Shown: piece by piece, positions 10,208 through 19,591 of the stretch
Layout: the number at the start of each line of letters is the position of its first letter
How positions within the stretch are numbered: the first letter of the stretch is position 1
NCBI GenBank assembly: GCA_003427395.1
Contig: BFEA01000024.1
Span: forward strand, 3,704,830 to 3,738,460
From: Chara braunii
Taxonomy: Eukaryota > Streptophyta > Charophyceae > Charales > Characeae
Direction of reading: 5' to 3'
DNA: 33,631 nucleotides
Made by a program: the position numbers and the translations under genes
The notes under the pieces: generated by a model
Databases searched by the model: none
What the model was told of the DNA's origin: nothing
The model's input: the letters and a program-made list of their open reading frames with translations, nothing else

Positions 10208-10841
10208 AGCACGACTTGAGAATACTCACAACACTACTCGACTGTTGACCATCGGAAGAAGTGAAACTAAGAATACCCTTTCCACGACGATCCCTAATCA
10301 TATCATCATTCTTCCGGCTCAACCGTCTCCTCATGTTCGCCCTCTCCCTCTTGCCCTTCCTCTTTCTTTTGGACGAGCTCCTCTTTCCTTTGAAATTAAG
10401 ATGCGGGGAAAAGATCCTAATCAGGGTATTTTCTACCGACAATACATCATCCTTGTTACACACACATAGAGGAATAGCCACAAATTTGTCTACCGCAAAG
10501 CATCGCATCCATCGATAAAATTTATGATTCCTTTGTGCCTTTCCTCCTTCCCCGCATCTGTAAACATGCTCTCTCCACCTAGTCGGGAGATTCCTCGTTG
10601 TTGACCCAATATAGACGTGTCTGCACCACGGGAAGACAACAACATAGACTAAAGGTCCTTTACACGACAGAAAATCGTAGCCCTTCAACCCAAGATGTTC
10701 CACATACCCGCGAAACTTCACCAACCAAGAAATATAATCAGAGCAGACCAGAGCGAGGACCAACAGCCGGAAAAGACAGTCGATCTGAATATTACGAAAA
10801 TAAATAGAGGACGAAGCCCTAATAGCAGAACATTTAGTCAA
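10176..10841 (-). pseudogene. PLE C GIY-YIG endonuclease domain
   Basis: Residues counted from 10841. The GIY position reads VYV (65-67) and YIG is at 77-79. TRWREH gives Arg88 and His92, and the catalytic Glu is Glu137 in SVENTLIRIF, followed by SPHLN. All expected catalytic positions look intact. A helical stretch precedes the domain as in A and B, and a very basic tail (SSSKRKRKGKR) follows. GIY-YIG enzymes cut one DNA strand, which in PLEs starts insertion. The CCHH cysteines of animal PLE endonucleases are not evident, as reported for Chlamys. The frame is the same as 11549-10878, separated by single stops, so this is part of one long broken protein. Confidence 0.88.
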
Positions 10842-10877
10842 ACATAGCCACGAGGTGTTCGCACTCGGGAAGGACCC

Positions 10878-11549
10878 CTATGCATCCGATACCTCATGAA
10901 TTTCCACTCCCGAGACAACACCCTTGGCCTTACCTACCTCTTCCGCATTAACCAAATCTTGACTCCTATCATCATCCTCCTCATCGTCGTCTTGTCCAAG
11001 TTCCTTATCAAGTCGCTTCTCAACAATCGAGTCAATAGCCTGTTTAATGGTAACGAACTCTACCCCCTCATCAACACATACCTTTTGGATCTGGTGCTTT
11101 CTCATCCCCCGAAGCTCTTATCGGGCTTTCTTCTTGAACGCCACCATCCTCGACGCTCGTCCTTTGGTGGCCGTGGCTTTCAATCCCTCGGTTGGGTGAA
11201 AGTGAACTTCATCGTCGGACTCCTCAGGTTCGGCTGCTTCTTCAAAGGAAGGTCGCAGGTTCGATCGTGACGGGCATGGCGTTTTTGCGGTCAACATCTT
11301 GCGTAGTTTGACTGTTTCTAGTTGAGCCTGCGCCTCCATTTCCTTCAGTAGATGGACTTCAGCCCGCATCGTCTTGTTATCTTCAAGTATCCGCTTGTAT
11401 GCCGACTTCAGTCTTTGTATCTCGCTCACTGGTTCCACGGCTAGGTGCAGTCCGTTCTGATGCAGTCCCAAGGGAGTTGATTGTATTCCCCCATCAGCTA
11501 GCACTCTTGCTCTCTGCTTGGATCCATATCTTTGCTGCTCAAATTGCAC
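10878..11549 (-). pseudogene. PLE C coiled coil, SAP-like motif and acidic stretch
   Basis: One minus-strand frame with a single internal stop (11118-11120). The first part has heptad-like leucines (EIQRLKSAYKRILEDNK, then LLKEME) and an acidic patch. After the stop comes IQKVCVDEGVEF...IKQAIDSIVEKR, which matches the SAP pattern and the equivalent motifs of A and B in spacing. A run DDDEEDDD follows. SAP motifs bind DNA, so a targeting role is plausible. The same order (SAP-like, acidic, endonuclease) recurs in all three PLEs. The SAP call in this copy is weaker than in B. Confidence 0.65.
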
Positions 11550-11574
11550 TTGTGTTAACTTTTTTCTTCAATTC

Positions 11575-12123
11575 CTAATTCTCCAACGAAAGTTTCTCCA
11601 ACCTGGATTCCATCGTCTTTCTATACTCCTCATTTTCGCGCCTCAGTCGAGCGACCTCATCCTCCTTGGTCTCCTCATTCCCACTCTTGCCCACAATAGT
11701 CGTACAGATCTCCTTGAACGTTTGGCTTAGCAACTCACTCATTTCTTGATGAATCCTCTTTTTATGTCGTTCCTCACGTTCGCGTTCTTTCTTGAGTTTC
11801 TCCTCTTCCTCCGCTTTAATTCGTTTCTTCTCCCTTTGAACCGCCTCTTTGGCTTCCTTTTCTGCCCTCCACCAATCGTACATCTCATTGAATCTCGCTT
11901 GGTTGCTTCTCCACCAGCCTTGACGTGGAGCCGTTGTCCCAATGGCATTACCAGTCGATGCCACTAGGTTCTATTGTGAAGGAGCAGGCGGTGCCAACAG
12001 CCCTGGGCCCTGCACAGGTACAATCGCATTACTTTGTCCGGGGGAAGACGAAGATGAAGCCGCATTCGTGCTCTGTGTCACTTGCGAGTAACTCCCCCCC
12101 CCCCTGATAACCATTACTCCCAT
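11575..12123 (-). pseudogene. PLE C N-terminus, Ser-rich then charged coiled coil
   Basis: The minus-strand frame from an ATG at 12123-12121 encodes a Gly/Ser/Pro-rich head, a stop (11971-11973), then GWWRSNQARFNEMYDWW and a strongly charged helix rich in Lys, Glu and Arg (EEEEKLKKEREREERHKK), ending near 11575. A frameshift separates it from 11549. Upstream codons belong to the hairpin at 12147-12221 and are unlikely to be protein. The Trp-rich motif has no match that I recognise. The frame is consistent with the 5' end of PLE C, but similarity to A or B is not visible here. Confidence 0.6.
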
Positions 12124-12146
12124 AATTCCTATGACATTCAAAAAAA

Positions 12147-12221
12147 CGTTCGCGTTTGCCAGATTTTCATGCCCGAACACGTTCGAGCGAACGTATTCTC
12201 GTTCGCTGGCAAACGCGAACG
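12147..12221. repeat. Inverted repeat, 16-bp perfect stem, 43-nt loop
   Basis: CGTTCGCGTTTGCCAG (12147-12162) is the exact reverse complement of 12206-12221. The loop itself carries further CGAACG/CGTTCG pieces, so a larger fold is possible. It lies directly upstream of the first ATG of PLE C and may be part of its 5' untranslated region or a flanking hairpin. Confidence 0.9.
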
Positions 12222-12238
12222 GCATGCAACGCAGATTC

Positions 12239-12407
12239 TGCATAACATACAATTGTTACAAATTTTTATTCTCATTTTTTTCTGGGTTTTATTTTTTTCA
12301 ATTTATTTGTTTTTTCTGTTTTTGATTTTTAAATCGAGTTTGGTACAAATTTTTTAGATGATCTTGAACAAAAGTTGTTTGAAATATGATGATTTTGCAT
12401 AACATAC
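12239..12407. repeat. T-rich segment between 12-bp direct repeats
   Basis: TGCATAACATAC occurs at 12239-12250 and at 12396-12407. The 145 bases between are T-rich and carry their own weak repeat (TTACAAATTTTT, GTACAAATTTTTT). This could be a short insertion on the minus strand with a target duplication, or chance in AT-rich DNA. Confidence 0.45.
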
Positions 12408-12412
12408 TTTGT

Positions 12413-12477
12413 TTTCATTTGATCAGGCATTTCATTCAATCAGGCATTCAAACGCTTTCATTTGATCAAGCATTTCA
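12413..12477 (+). repeat. Three stuttered copies at the 5' edge of fragment P
   Basis: TTTCATTTGATCAGGCATTTCA (12413-12434), a shorter variant (12435-12450) and TTTCATTTGATCAAGCATTTCA (12456-12477) follow each other. The last one is inside the PLE homology; the first two look like slippage copies at its truncation point. Confidence 0.7.
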
Positions 12478-12753
12478 AGAGTTTCGGTCCAATGAGAACT
12501 AAGGCCTTGACTATTATCAGTACCCTGCACATGATTATCACAAACACTTACCTTAAAAAGTGACTTGGTATAGATCATCAAACTGTTTTTTACTGAGTCA
12601 CTACTTTTGGGATATCCCATCCAGATTCTCAGAGAAGCCGTACTAGCTCTGAGACGTTCTAAAATGAAAAAGAAAACAACATCAAAATTGATCCACTGGC
12701 TAATTACGCAAGAGCAGTTAAGGCTCACACGGTCTCTGACAGATAGCGGGTGA
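12449..12753 (+). pseudogene. Fragment P: PLE RT C-terminus, 5'-truncated partial copy
   Basis: 12452-12660 matches 17706-17917 of PLE A at roughly 90% by eye over about 210 bases, including the GYP-type motif (GYPIQILREAV). Beyond it the frame continues with a Lys-rich run (KMKKKTTSKLIHWL) to a stop at 12751-12753, matching the C-terminus of PLE B (KLNKKKVAARIIRWL). Only the 3' coding end is present and it lies head-to-tail upstream of PLE A. PLEs typically leave such partial upstream copies, called pseudo-LTRs. The nested order with A is inferred. Confidence 0.88.
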
Positions 12754-13776
12754 CAGACTACGCAACAGATAGAGAGGAAGCGCCTATCGGAGGATTTGAC
12801 AGTTATTCACTGACTACACGCGACGTACAGGCAACAATTTGAGGCAACTGGTACCCGTGTCACACGAGGACTGGCAGATGAACGGTACTCGTTGGGACCG
12901 ACAGACTACTGATACTACTCAAGTTTTCGACTGAAACGTGGCTATATTCACACCAAGGCCTTGGATGTTTTAGGCCCTGGGACGTAGTGTAGCGCGATCT
13001 CTCGCGACGAGAAGTGCTCGAGGAGTGTGACGTACGGTGATCTGTGGAGGGAGGATGATCGGACGGGATCAGGGCAAGGAACTTGTAATCTCTGGGGAGA
13101 AGCAGCAATAGTCGGGAGCACGACTATTTAAGAAGTAGTATTGAAGCTTTTCGTCGCTTGAGTGGACGAGGCAGAAGGGTGATGTTGGGTTGTTCACGGA
13201 ACATCCCAGTTCTCTTTCATTTGGCACATTACGTCCTCCACGAGAGTAAAGCCTCACATTTTGTGCTAAATTTTTTCAATCAGTTTTCACACAGCTTACT
13301 TGGAGCATACGGGAGGTTGTACCCGGGCTTGTCGATAAGCGAACCTCTTGTTGTCCATCAACGGGTAGGCTATTGTTATTGTGTCTCTCTAACAGGTTTG
13401 GTGAGAGTACTGCAAGGCGCACGCGAGGTGGCGGTTGAGGTTTCAATTTCGCATCTTTATGGACTCCATGGCAATGTATCAGTTATTAAATATATTTGGA
13501 GTGGAGCGCGGTCTGCTGGATTATACGTTGTTTTAAAAGAAAATTGTAACATGTTCATTTTCTTACGTACATCTTGCATTTAATCTACTTCACATATTGT
13601 GTTAGCGTTTTTCTATTCAGCTTGGCACTTGGCAACAAAAAAATATTTTCGGATATTCTCTAGGTCTTTTTATGAACCGTTGATTGGATAATTTTCTTTC
13701 CGATAGCGTGTTTTACGTCATAATTTACGTCACACTTTACTTTGGGTTTTTTAATATTTTGATTAATTGCCATCAT
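12754..13776. other. Non-coding spacer between fragment P and PLE A
   Basis: It probably contains the 3' untranslated end of P and the 5' untranslated start of A. The only long open frame, 13158-13583 (141 codons), has no recognisable motif and no counterpart seen elsewhere in the window. AT-rich from about 13560. Confidence 0.5.
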
Positions 13777-13944
13777 GATGGCGTTGTTACAAAGTCTGAT
13801 TATTATTTGATTAACGGATTAGGACCACATGTATGACTATCCACCCCGATGATATCACAGTCTTTTAACAATTGGAAATCTTATTTGCTTTGCATTGTAC
13901 AGTAATCTCACCATTCCGGGTTATTGGGTGCATTCTCCTAAAGC

Positions 13945-14817
13945 ATGGCACGTTCGCGATCAAGATCACGCTCGAGATCATCGGCCCGAAAGAAGTGGAA
14001 GGATGACAACAGGTGGGGGAGATCTCCGGTACGGAGATCCAACAGATCTCCTGACAGATCACACGATGACAAACGGCACCGTGAGAGACGAAGATCGAGG
14101 TCAAGAATGAGGTCTACATCGTCATCAAACAGAAGGCAGAGAAGGAGTGGATCACGGGACCGCGATCCCGATGAGAGGCGCCACGAATTTCCATACAACA
14201 ATCCCGCTCCTGGCAATCGAGCGTGGTTTACAATGGAGTTACGGGACAAACTATATGCACCGCGGAGGGAATTGGATAGGCCAAAGAAGAGAGTCGATAA
14301 GTTGGCCGATGACTTCAAAGCTGAGGGCAATAAGAAGTTGGAATTTGTCACCGCCGACATGTTAAAGCAGGCAATAGAGGTTGTTGTACGACCATCGAAT
14401 GCATCACAGACAACCGTCATGACTGGCACACTGGAAGTCGGAGTGAAAGCCAACCTCGACGAGAACACAAGGAAGAACAATATTAAAAAAAACAGTACCG
14501 ACATCCAGAACCTGCAATGACAGCTGGACGACATGCGAGATCTCCGCTACCAGCTGGCTGCAATCAAAAGCAGCATACACACGCCAGCCAGAAGACCTTT
14601 CATTTCTCCCCAAGCGAAGGTCGTCTCGGCCAGCAAGACGCCAAAGAAGCCGACTCCCAATAACAAGAATGGAGGAGGGACCAGCACTTCGAAGAAACCT
14701 ACTACTTCGAACCAGAATCCTAGGCGCAATGCGATTCGGATATCAACAAAAAGGAGGATACTACAAGGCAAGCAGATTACGGAGAATATGGCAAGCAGAT
14801 TACGAACAATATGTTGA
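13945..14817 (+). pseudogene. PLE A N-terminus: RS domain and coiled coil
   Basis: The ATG at 13945 opens with a dense Arg-Ser repeat (RSRSRSRSRSS, later RRRSRSRMRS), typical of SR splicing factors. HEFPYNNPAPGN then WFTMEL follows, conserved in PLE B. A helical stretch and the Lys/Thr-rich KTPKKPTP come next. An in-frame TGA (14518-14520) interrupts the frame, and a 23-bp tandem duplication (14767-14789, 14790-14812) shifts it just before the SAP-like motif. RS domains can mediate nuclear import and contacts with splicing proteins; which applies here is unknown. Confidence 0.8.
14767..14812 (+). repeat. 23-bp tandem duplication causing a frameshift in PLE A
   Basis: The unit at 14767-14789 is repeated at 14790-14812 with few differences. 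The shift of 23 moves the frame from that of the RS domain to that of the SAP-like region, exactly as the open frames require. Confidence 0.85.
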
Positions 14818-15368
14818 GTACTTTACAAATGGATGACCTCAAACGCCTATGCGAAAAACACGACATCAAGTATCGTGGCATGCCGCAATCCAGGGTTGCG
14901 TTGAGGAAGATTCCAGGATTGATCGTCACCATTACGAAAGATCTGCCAGATCGGATTGAAGATGGAGATGAGGTGCAAGGCAGGAAACGTGCGGAAGAAG
15001 AGCCTACAGAAGTGACGGAATCATCGTATGACGATGATGATGAAGTTGCCAATTCTTCGGACGAAGTTGAGGATTTTGAACAAACCTCAAGGCGTTTCGA
15101 ACCATCAACTAACTACCTGTGTGCACGTCTGACACTTGTCCTGACACTTGTCAGTCTTTCAGATGAGGCTATTTGGCAGCTCATCAGTCAGTGCAGTGGT
15201 CTACTGAAGGACCTGATTCAACTTAGGAAGTGGAAAGATTGTTTGATCGTCAACCGTGCGTGCAGACTAGAGACATTAGAACTACTGCATAGGGAACGGA
15301 TTTCGTGGGGGGTTAGGTTCATTGCACTTATACGACAACAAAATCTACCGATAGACGGACTATTATAG
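14811..15368 (+). pseudogene. PLE A SAP-like motif, acidic run and pre-endonuclease helices
   Basis: MLSTLQMDDLKRLCEKHDI followed by KYRGMPQSRVALRKIP fits the SAP helix-extension-helix pattern and matches B nearly throughout. An acidic stretch (SSYDDDDEVANSSDEVED) follows. Then comes AIWQLISQC...WKDC, the conserved helical region before the endonuclease. A 12-bp tandem repeat (15129-15140, 15141-15152) adds four residues in frame. The stop at 15366-15368 falls just before the endonuclease, which continues in the same frame. Confidence 0.8.
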
Positions 15369-15660
15369 CACGACTATTGTGTGTATGTTTGGGTTTCGCC
15401 ATGGTGCAGACACTTCTACATCGAAAAAAACATGAGAGGCGTAGATTTGCGATGGAAAGAACACATGTTAGCCGTCATCAGAAGACAGAAGAGCTAGTGC
15501 AGAGTTCTCTATTCCTGGATCGCTAAATACAGTATACATAAATACGTTTGTATTCCGATTTGAGTTGGAGATTCTACAGATACCGCTAATGTGGAACGAA
15601 AAATCATTAAAAAACGGAATCCCTATCTTAACACCATACACAAACATAATAAGAACAAAC
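15369..15660 (+). pseudogene. PLE A GIY-YIG endonuclease remnant
   Basis: The frame after the stop at 15366 reads VYVWVSPWCRHFYIEKN, then LRWKEH. The YIG glycine is replaced by Glu (YIE), which should disable the fold or site. The catalytic Glu region (NVERKIIKKRNPYLN) is kept. Two more stops interrupt it (near 15496 and 15562). Comparison with B makes the assignment clear despite the damage. Confidence 0.8.
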
Positions 15661-15805
15661 ATAGGATAAAAAGGAGTACCCGACCTAAAAAAACATCGGT
15701 ATTAACATCGATATCCCCCTTCTTTTTTCCTCCGATCACATCACAACTACTAAGCTTACAGAACTCATAAAGCCACACACACTCATTCGATCCTCTCAGG
15801 GTAAC

Positions 15806-16308
15806 TTGTGGGTAGAAAATTGGAAAACCATTAAGAGAAGATTTGGAGATAGTATTGTCCTGATTAATGGTACTAAGTATTGTTTGAAGGAATATAAGAC
15901 CTGGATTGAAGCAGGGTGTAAAGTTTTGATTACGTGCTGCGTTGAACACTTCAGTGTGGGAGCATCAAAAAGAAAAAAGCTTATTGCGTTACTTCGAGCA
16001 CCCAGGACTAGAGTTTCCCTTTACCTATACTCATTGACTCGTATCATAGGGCTATACTCGGGCATGCGCTTGATCACCACGAAAAAGATTGCGGTATACT
16101 GAAGGGTTGTATCTCCTGAATAGCGATACGCAAGTTTGGCGTTAACGTTAGACGTCGATTGACACTACGAGTACCATTTGTGGTTGATATTATCCTGTCA
16201 CAGACAAGGATGGTCCTGCAGGAGGCGGTTCGAAAACGGATCACACATGAGACGTTGGCACGAACACTGATCACGCGTACCAAAGTCTTGCTTGCCAAAT
16301 CTTGAACA
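15806..16308 (+). pseudogene. PLE A linker domain between endonuclease and CxC
   Basis: WKTIKRRFGDSIVLI...TCCVEHFS...LIALLRAP...YSLTRIIGLYSGMRLITTKK matches PLE B over the same span, with many identical residues in the second half. Past 16100 the frame is broken by stops, but pieces such as ARTLITR remain. I know no named domain for this block. It is basic and may bind nucleic acid. Confidence 0.75.
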
Positions 16309-16804
16309 ATCAGTGACATTCTTCACCACCACCGTAAAATGGTTGTAGAACAACCCAATTGTCTCTGCCTACAATTGTCATGTTTCCTTTCGTTTGTCTG
16401 ATGTGAGTCACAACCATCTTTTATGGAACTCTAAGAATGTACCTTACTATAAAGGGGAAGACAGTAAAATGGTCATAAAGAAGGCAATACGCACCTTACT
16501 TTCTTCACTTCCTCAACGGTATTGTAATTCAGAGGTACTCACCATCAATGTGGAGGGATGTGTTAAAATGGTTAACGCGCCAACGAGTGGAATCAGTGTA
16601 AAATAAGTTTTTGAATGAAAAATGAAGCTATGTAATCTTGTTTGTGCACCACTTGACCGAAATCCAGGTGAAACTTACATTGAGTGCCCTCTAATTTTCC
16701 AGATGAGGATGAAACAAATGTTTTTAGGAGTGCCTAACTATTCAATCGTTATTAGCAGTCTTGGTGACACTCTTGATACAAATCGGATCAAATACAAAGA
16801 GTTG
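16309..16804 (+). pseudogene. PLE A CxC region and pre-RT segment
   Basis: ISDILHHHRKMVVEQPNCLC places the CxC codons at 16360-16368, matching B and C. A frame change follows, then NSKNVPYYKGEDSK (B: NAKNVPYSAGEESK) to 16603. A further frame at 16622 has CAPLDRNPGETYIECP, matching the LDRNPGE of B and DHNPGD of C. A stop at 16805 ends it. The region connects endonuclease and RT in the permuted PLE layout. Confidence 0.8.
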
Positions 16805-16861
16805 TAACTAATTAAGATCGCACCCTGGAATCAACATGGTACTTATGGGCATGCATACACT

Positions 16862-18015
16862 ATGCATAAAGACAAGGATGTCCTCAAACGACGATCAATT
16901 GTTTGGGCGTTTGAGGAACCTTCGCTTCGAGCTTCAAAATTTCTGGCTCATTGTCTAAATTTCCTCGTCAAGATATTGAAATTTGGGTTTGGGATCATGG
17001 GCACTAACGAATTAGTACCAAGTATCGAAGACTTGAACAAAAAAGTGTATGAACTATATAAAGAACAGGCTCAAATCATGTTCTCTACATTCGACGTAAA
17101 GGATATGTTCACATGTCTAGATCACTCACATATTATGAGGGCGATGGACTGGCTAATATGTCAACATCTGGAAAGAAACAACTCGCACGTCAGGATAAAA
17201 CTCCAAGGAAGGAAGATCACTCTGGGTAAAGCCAAAGGAACATGGGGCTGGAAAACCATAACATACGGGATCTAGCCAAACTATTGCAGTTTGACATCTC
17301 GCATGCTTATTTTCAAATGCAAGGGAAGGTATTGCGACAACCACTGGGTGTACCTATGGGAAAAGGCTATAGCCCTCCTATCGCAAACTTGGTTTGTAAT
17401 TTTGACGAATATTTGTGGCTCAGTTCGCTGGGCGCTAACCAGAGATTCATCCATGGTTTATGATTTGCGGACGACGTTTTTGTCGCAGTAATTTACAAAC
17501 AGGGTGAACCATCTCTCGCTTATCAGCTGATTCTACAATTTCGGAAGTGCTATCACCCCTCACTCAAACTTGAGTGTACATCCGTGATCACTGAAGAAGA
17601 GAAGAAGTATTTAGAAACAACCATATGCAGACAAAGTAAAGGACCCCTCTTGAGGTGCCTGCATCGATTGAAAAATCAGGAAATGCTCCAAGAGGGGCCT
17701 TTAAGACGCTTTCATTCGATCAGGAATTTCAAGAGTTTCAGTCCAATGAGAACTAAGGCCTTGACTATTATCAACACCCTGCACAAGATTATCATGAACA
17801 CTTCCTTAAAAAGTGACTTGGTACAAATCATCAAACTGTTTTTTACCAAATCACTACTTCTGGGATATCCCATCCAGATTCTCAGACAAGCCGTACTGAC
17901 TCTGAGACGTTCCAATCATCCAGATTCTCACTACTTCTGGACTTCTTCCAATCATCCATCCAGATTTTCTCCCCTGTCTCTGCCCCATTTAATTTCCCCT
18001 ATCTTGCCCCCTTGA
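16862..18015 (+). pseudogene. PLE A reverse transcriptase (broken)
   Basis: The frame from 16862 has KDKDVLKRRSIV and motif A (STFDVKDMFTCL). After a frameshift near 17240 comes motif B (GVPMGKGYSPPIANLV) and, after a TGA at 17461-17463, motif C (FADDVFVAV), so both catalytic aspartates remain. The frame from 17584 holds the thumb-like C-terminus with LLLGYPIQILRQAV. After 17917 the sequence is a patchwork of short repeats of itself (CATCCAGATTCTC, CACTACTTCTGG) and the true C-terminus is lost. The RT belongs to the PLE group by similarity to B and C. I do not claim a full insertion-in-fingers domain. Confidence 0.88.
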
Positions 18016-18111
18016 GGGTCCCCTAGCCAAGAGACAATGAATTGTTGAATGTGTTGTTGGATTTGTTTTTAGAGAATAAAGTATGGGCCTTACATCCTTG
18101 CTCCCTCCATT

Positions 18112-19591
18112 TCATAAGTGCATCGACGTCTCCATAGGGCCGAAAGAATTGTTCCGTCCTTCGATTACAAATAAATTATGTGAAAATCCATCCATCTGAT
18201 CCGGAGACCAAGTCTCACGTAATAGAGTTTTCCAATTCCAGGGCCAAGTTTGAGATGTGTCGACAGTGCTCCAGATCCTGTCCCACCACCGCCACAACCA
18301 AACTGCCTAGACATTGTAGAAAGATGTGTTCAATTGTTTCCGAAATTTTCCTATAAGGAAAAGCTGAGCAGCAAAGTTTACACCAAGGTAATGCAACACC
18401 TCTTTGCTCTAGAGAGGTTTTATCAATGAGCCAATCATTAGTAGGGAGACATCGATGGTCTATCTGCCATTGCAATGAAGCAACTTTGACCGACTTAGTC
18501 TTTATTATTTTGAACTATTTGATACTTCTATCCAAGATCTCGGATCTAAGGGCAAATTGTTTATCGCACATGATGGCTTAAAGGCTAGTTAACATACGAT
18601 AGGTTAATTTGACTGTTAGCGTGTGAAGAGAGCGGATACATTTTCCTTGTCCCCCTAAAGGAACCGTCCATATCCAAGATGTCGGATCTAAGGGCAAATT
18701 GTTTATCGCACCTCTGGATTCCTTTGATTGACTTTCCATTACCCTATTGTTTTATGTGAGTGAAAACATAGAGATAGGAATGGACCCATCTGAGTTTACC
18801 ATTACCATATTTCCGACTAGAAGGGAGTCCCCTTGGATGTCAACCCAATCACCTTCCTTAATTTGTGGTCCTTTCTTGAGGATCTTAATCCACTCTAAAG
18901 AAATGGATTCAATTATTGTCTCCAGTGCCTCTTTTGTTCTCCTGCTATAGCGCAAGCAAGGTCGGAGGTTTGGGAGAGGGCGTCGGTCCCGAGCCTCTGA
19001 ACTCCAGATATCCCCAATTCTAAGTATATATTTTCTCATCCATCCTTTCCAGGGCGAATCCATGCAGTGTAGCATCCTACCGGTAGTAACAGTGATCCAT
19101 CTATTGTTGAATAGGGGTTATTAACAAACTTCTTCCCAACGATTTGGAAGAACTTTATTTGGGAGCGGTAGTTTGCGCCATGTCCGTAGCAAATCCGTCC
19201 AAAAGGGATCATTTTTTAAATCTTCCCTTGTTGCTCGACGATGAGGGTTAGTTTCTTGTGTTGAGGCCTGTATTCTACTTCTCTTGGGATTGACCAATAG
19301 CGGTTTTCCAGCCATATAAATAGGGTCTGTCCCCTCATGAATTGTTGGGGCTAGTCGTGAAATTTGCTCCCAAGCTAGAGCTAACCAAGGTGTGTTTTGG
19401 TTGAATCCACTAAATAGAGAGTGTCATTGTTTGAGTGGTAGGTCTAATATTCCCAACCTCCCTTTTATTTTAGGTTGAATTATCGCTTGCCAGGCCACTC
19501 TACTAGGTAGATTCTTGCAATCATGATTACCTCTCCAAAGGTAAGCTGTAATTTGCTTCTGTAGAGATTTAAGAGCAGGTTTGTCCAGTGA
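18112..19591 (-). pseudogene. LINE D ORF2 C-terminal part with zinc finger
   Basis: Minus-strand pieces downstream of RT. They include MAGKPLLVNPKRSRIQ (19315), MRKYILRIGDIW (within the 19075 frame) and WQIDHRCLPTNDWL leading to the finger CKLCC...IEHIFLQC (18475 frame). This is the zinc-finger region that ends many plant-type L1 ORF2 proteins. The 2312-9290 LINE has the equivalent at 8428-8484. Stops and frameshifts separate the pieces. The last codons end at 18112. Confidence 0.75.

Larger units (their letters stand above)
9291..12221 (-). mobile_element. PLE C, 5' half (endonuclease side)
   Basis: Minus-strand continuation of the element whose RT lies at 700-2311. From right to left it holds a Ser-rich and coiled-coil N-terminus, a second coiled coil, a SAP-like motif, an acidic run, GIY-YIG endonuclease, linker, and CxC region. 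The 12147-12221 hairpin is included tentatively as its 5' end. Its N-terminus differs from A and B (no RS domain), so it is a different family of the same clade. Confidence 0.83.
13777..17930 (+). mobile_element. PLE A, RS-domain type, degraded
   Basis: A Penelope-like element in the order RS domain, coiled coil, SAP-like motif, acidic region, GIY-YIG, linker, CxC, RT. The 5' edge is set where similarity with PLE B begins (GATGGCGTTGTT at 13777 and 21162). The 3' coding end breaks down after about 17917, where short scrambled repeats of the preceding sequence appear. Many stops and frameshifts show it is old. Its closest relative in the window is B, in the same orientation. Confidence 0.88.

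Noticed and set aside
11971-12252. PLE C protein starting at 12252
   Set aside because: The first 40 or so codons read through the hairpin at 12147-12221; the ATG at 12123 is more likely.
13158-13583. 141-codon frame upstream of PLE A
   Set aside because: No motif, no counterpart in the other copies, and it lies in a presumed untranslated spacer.
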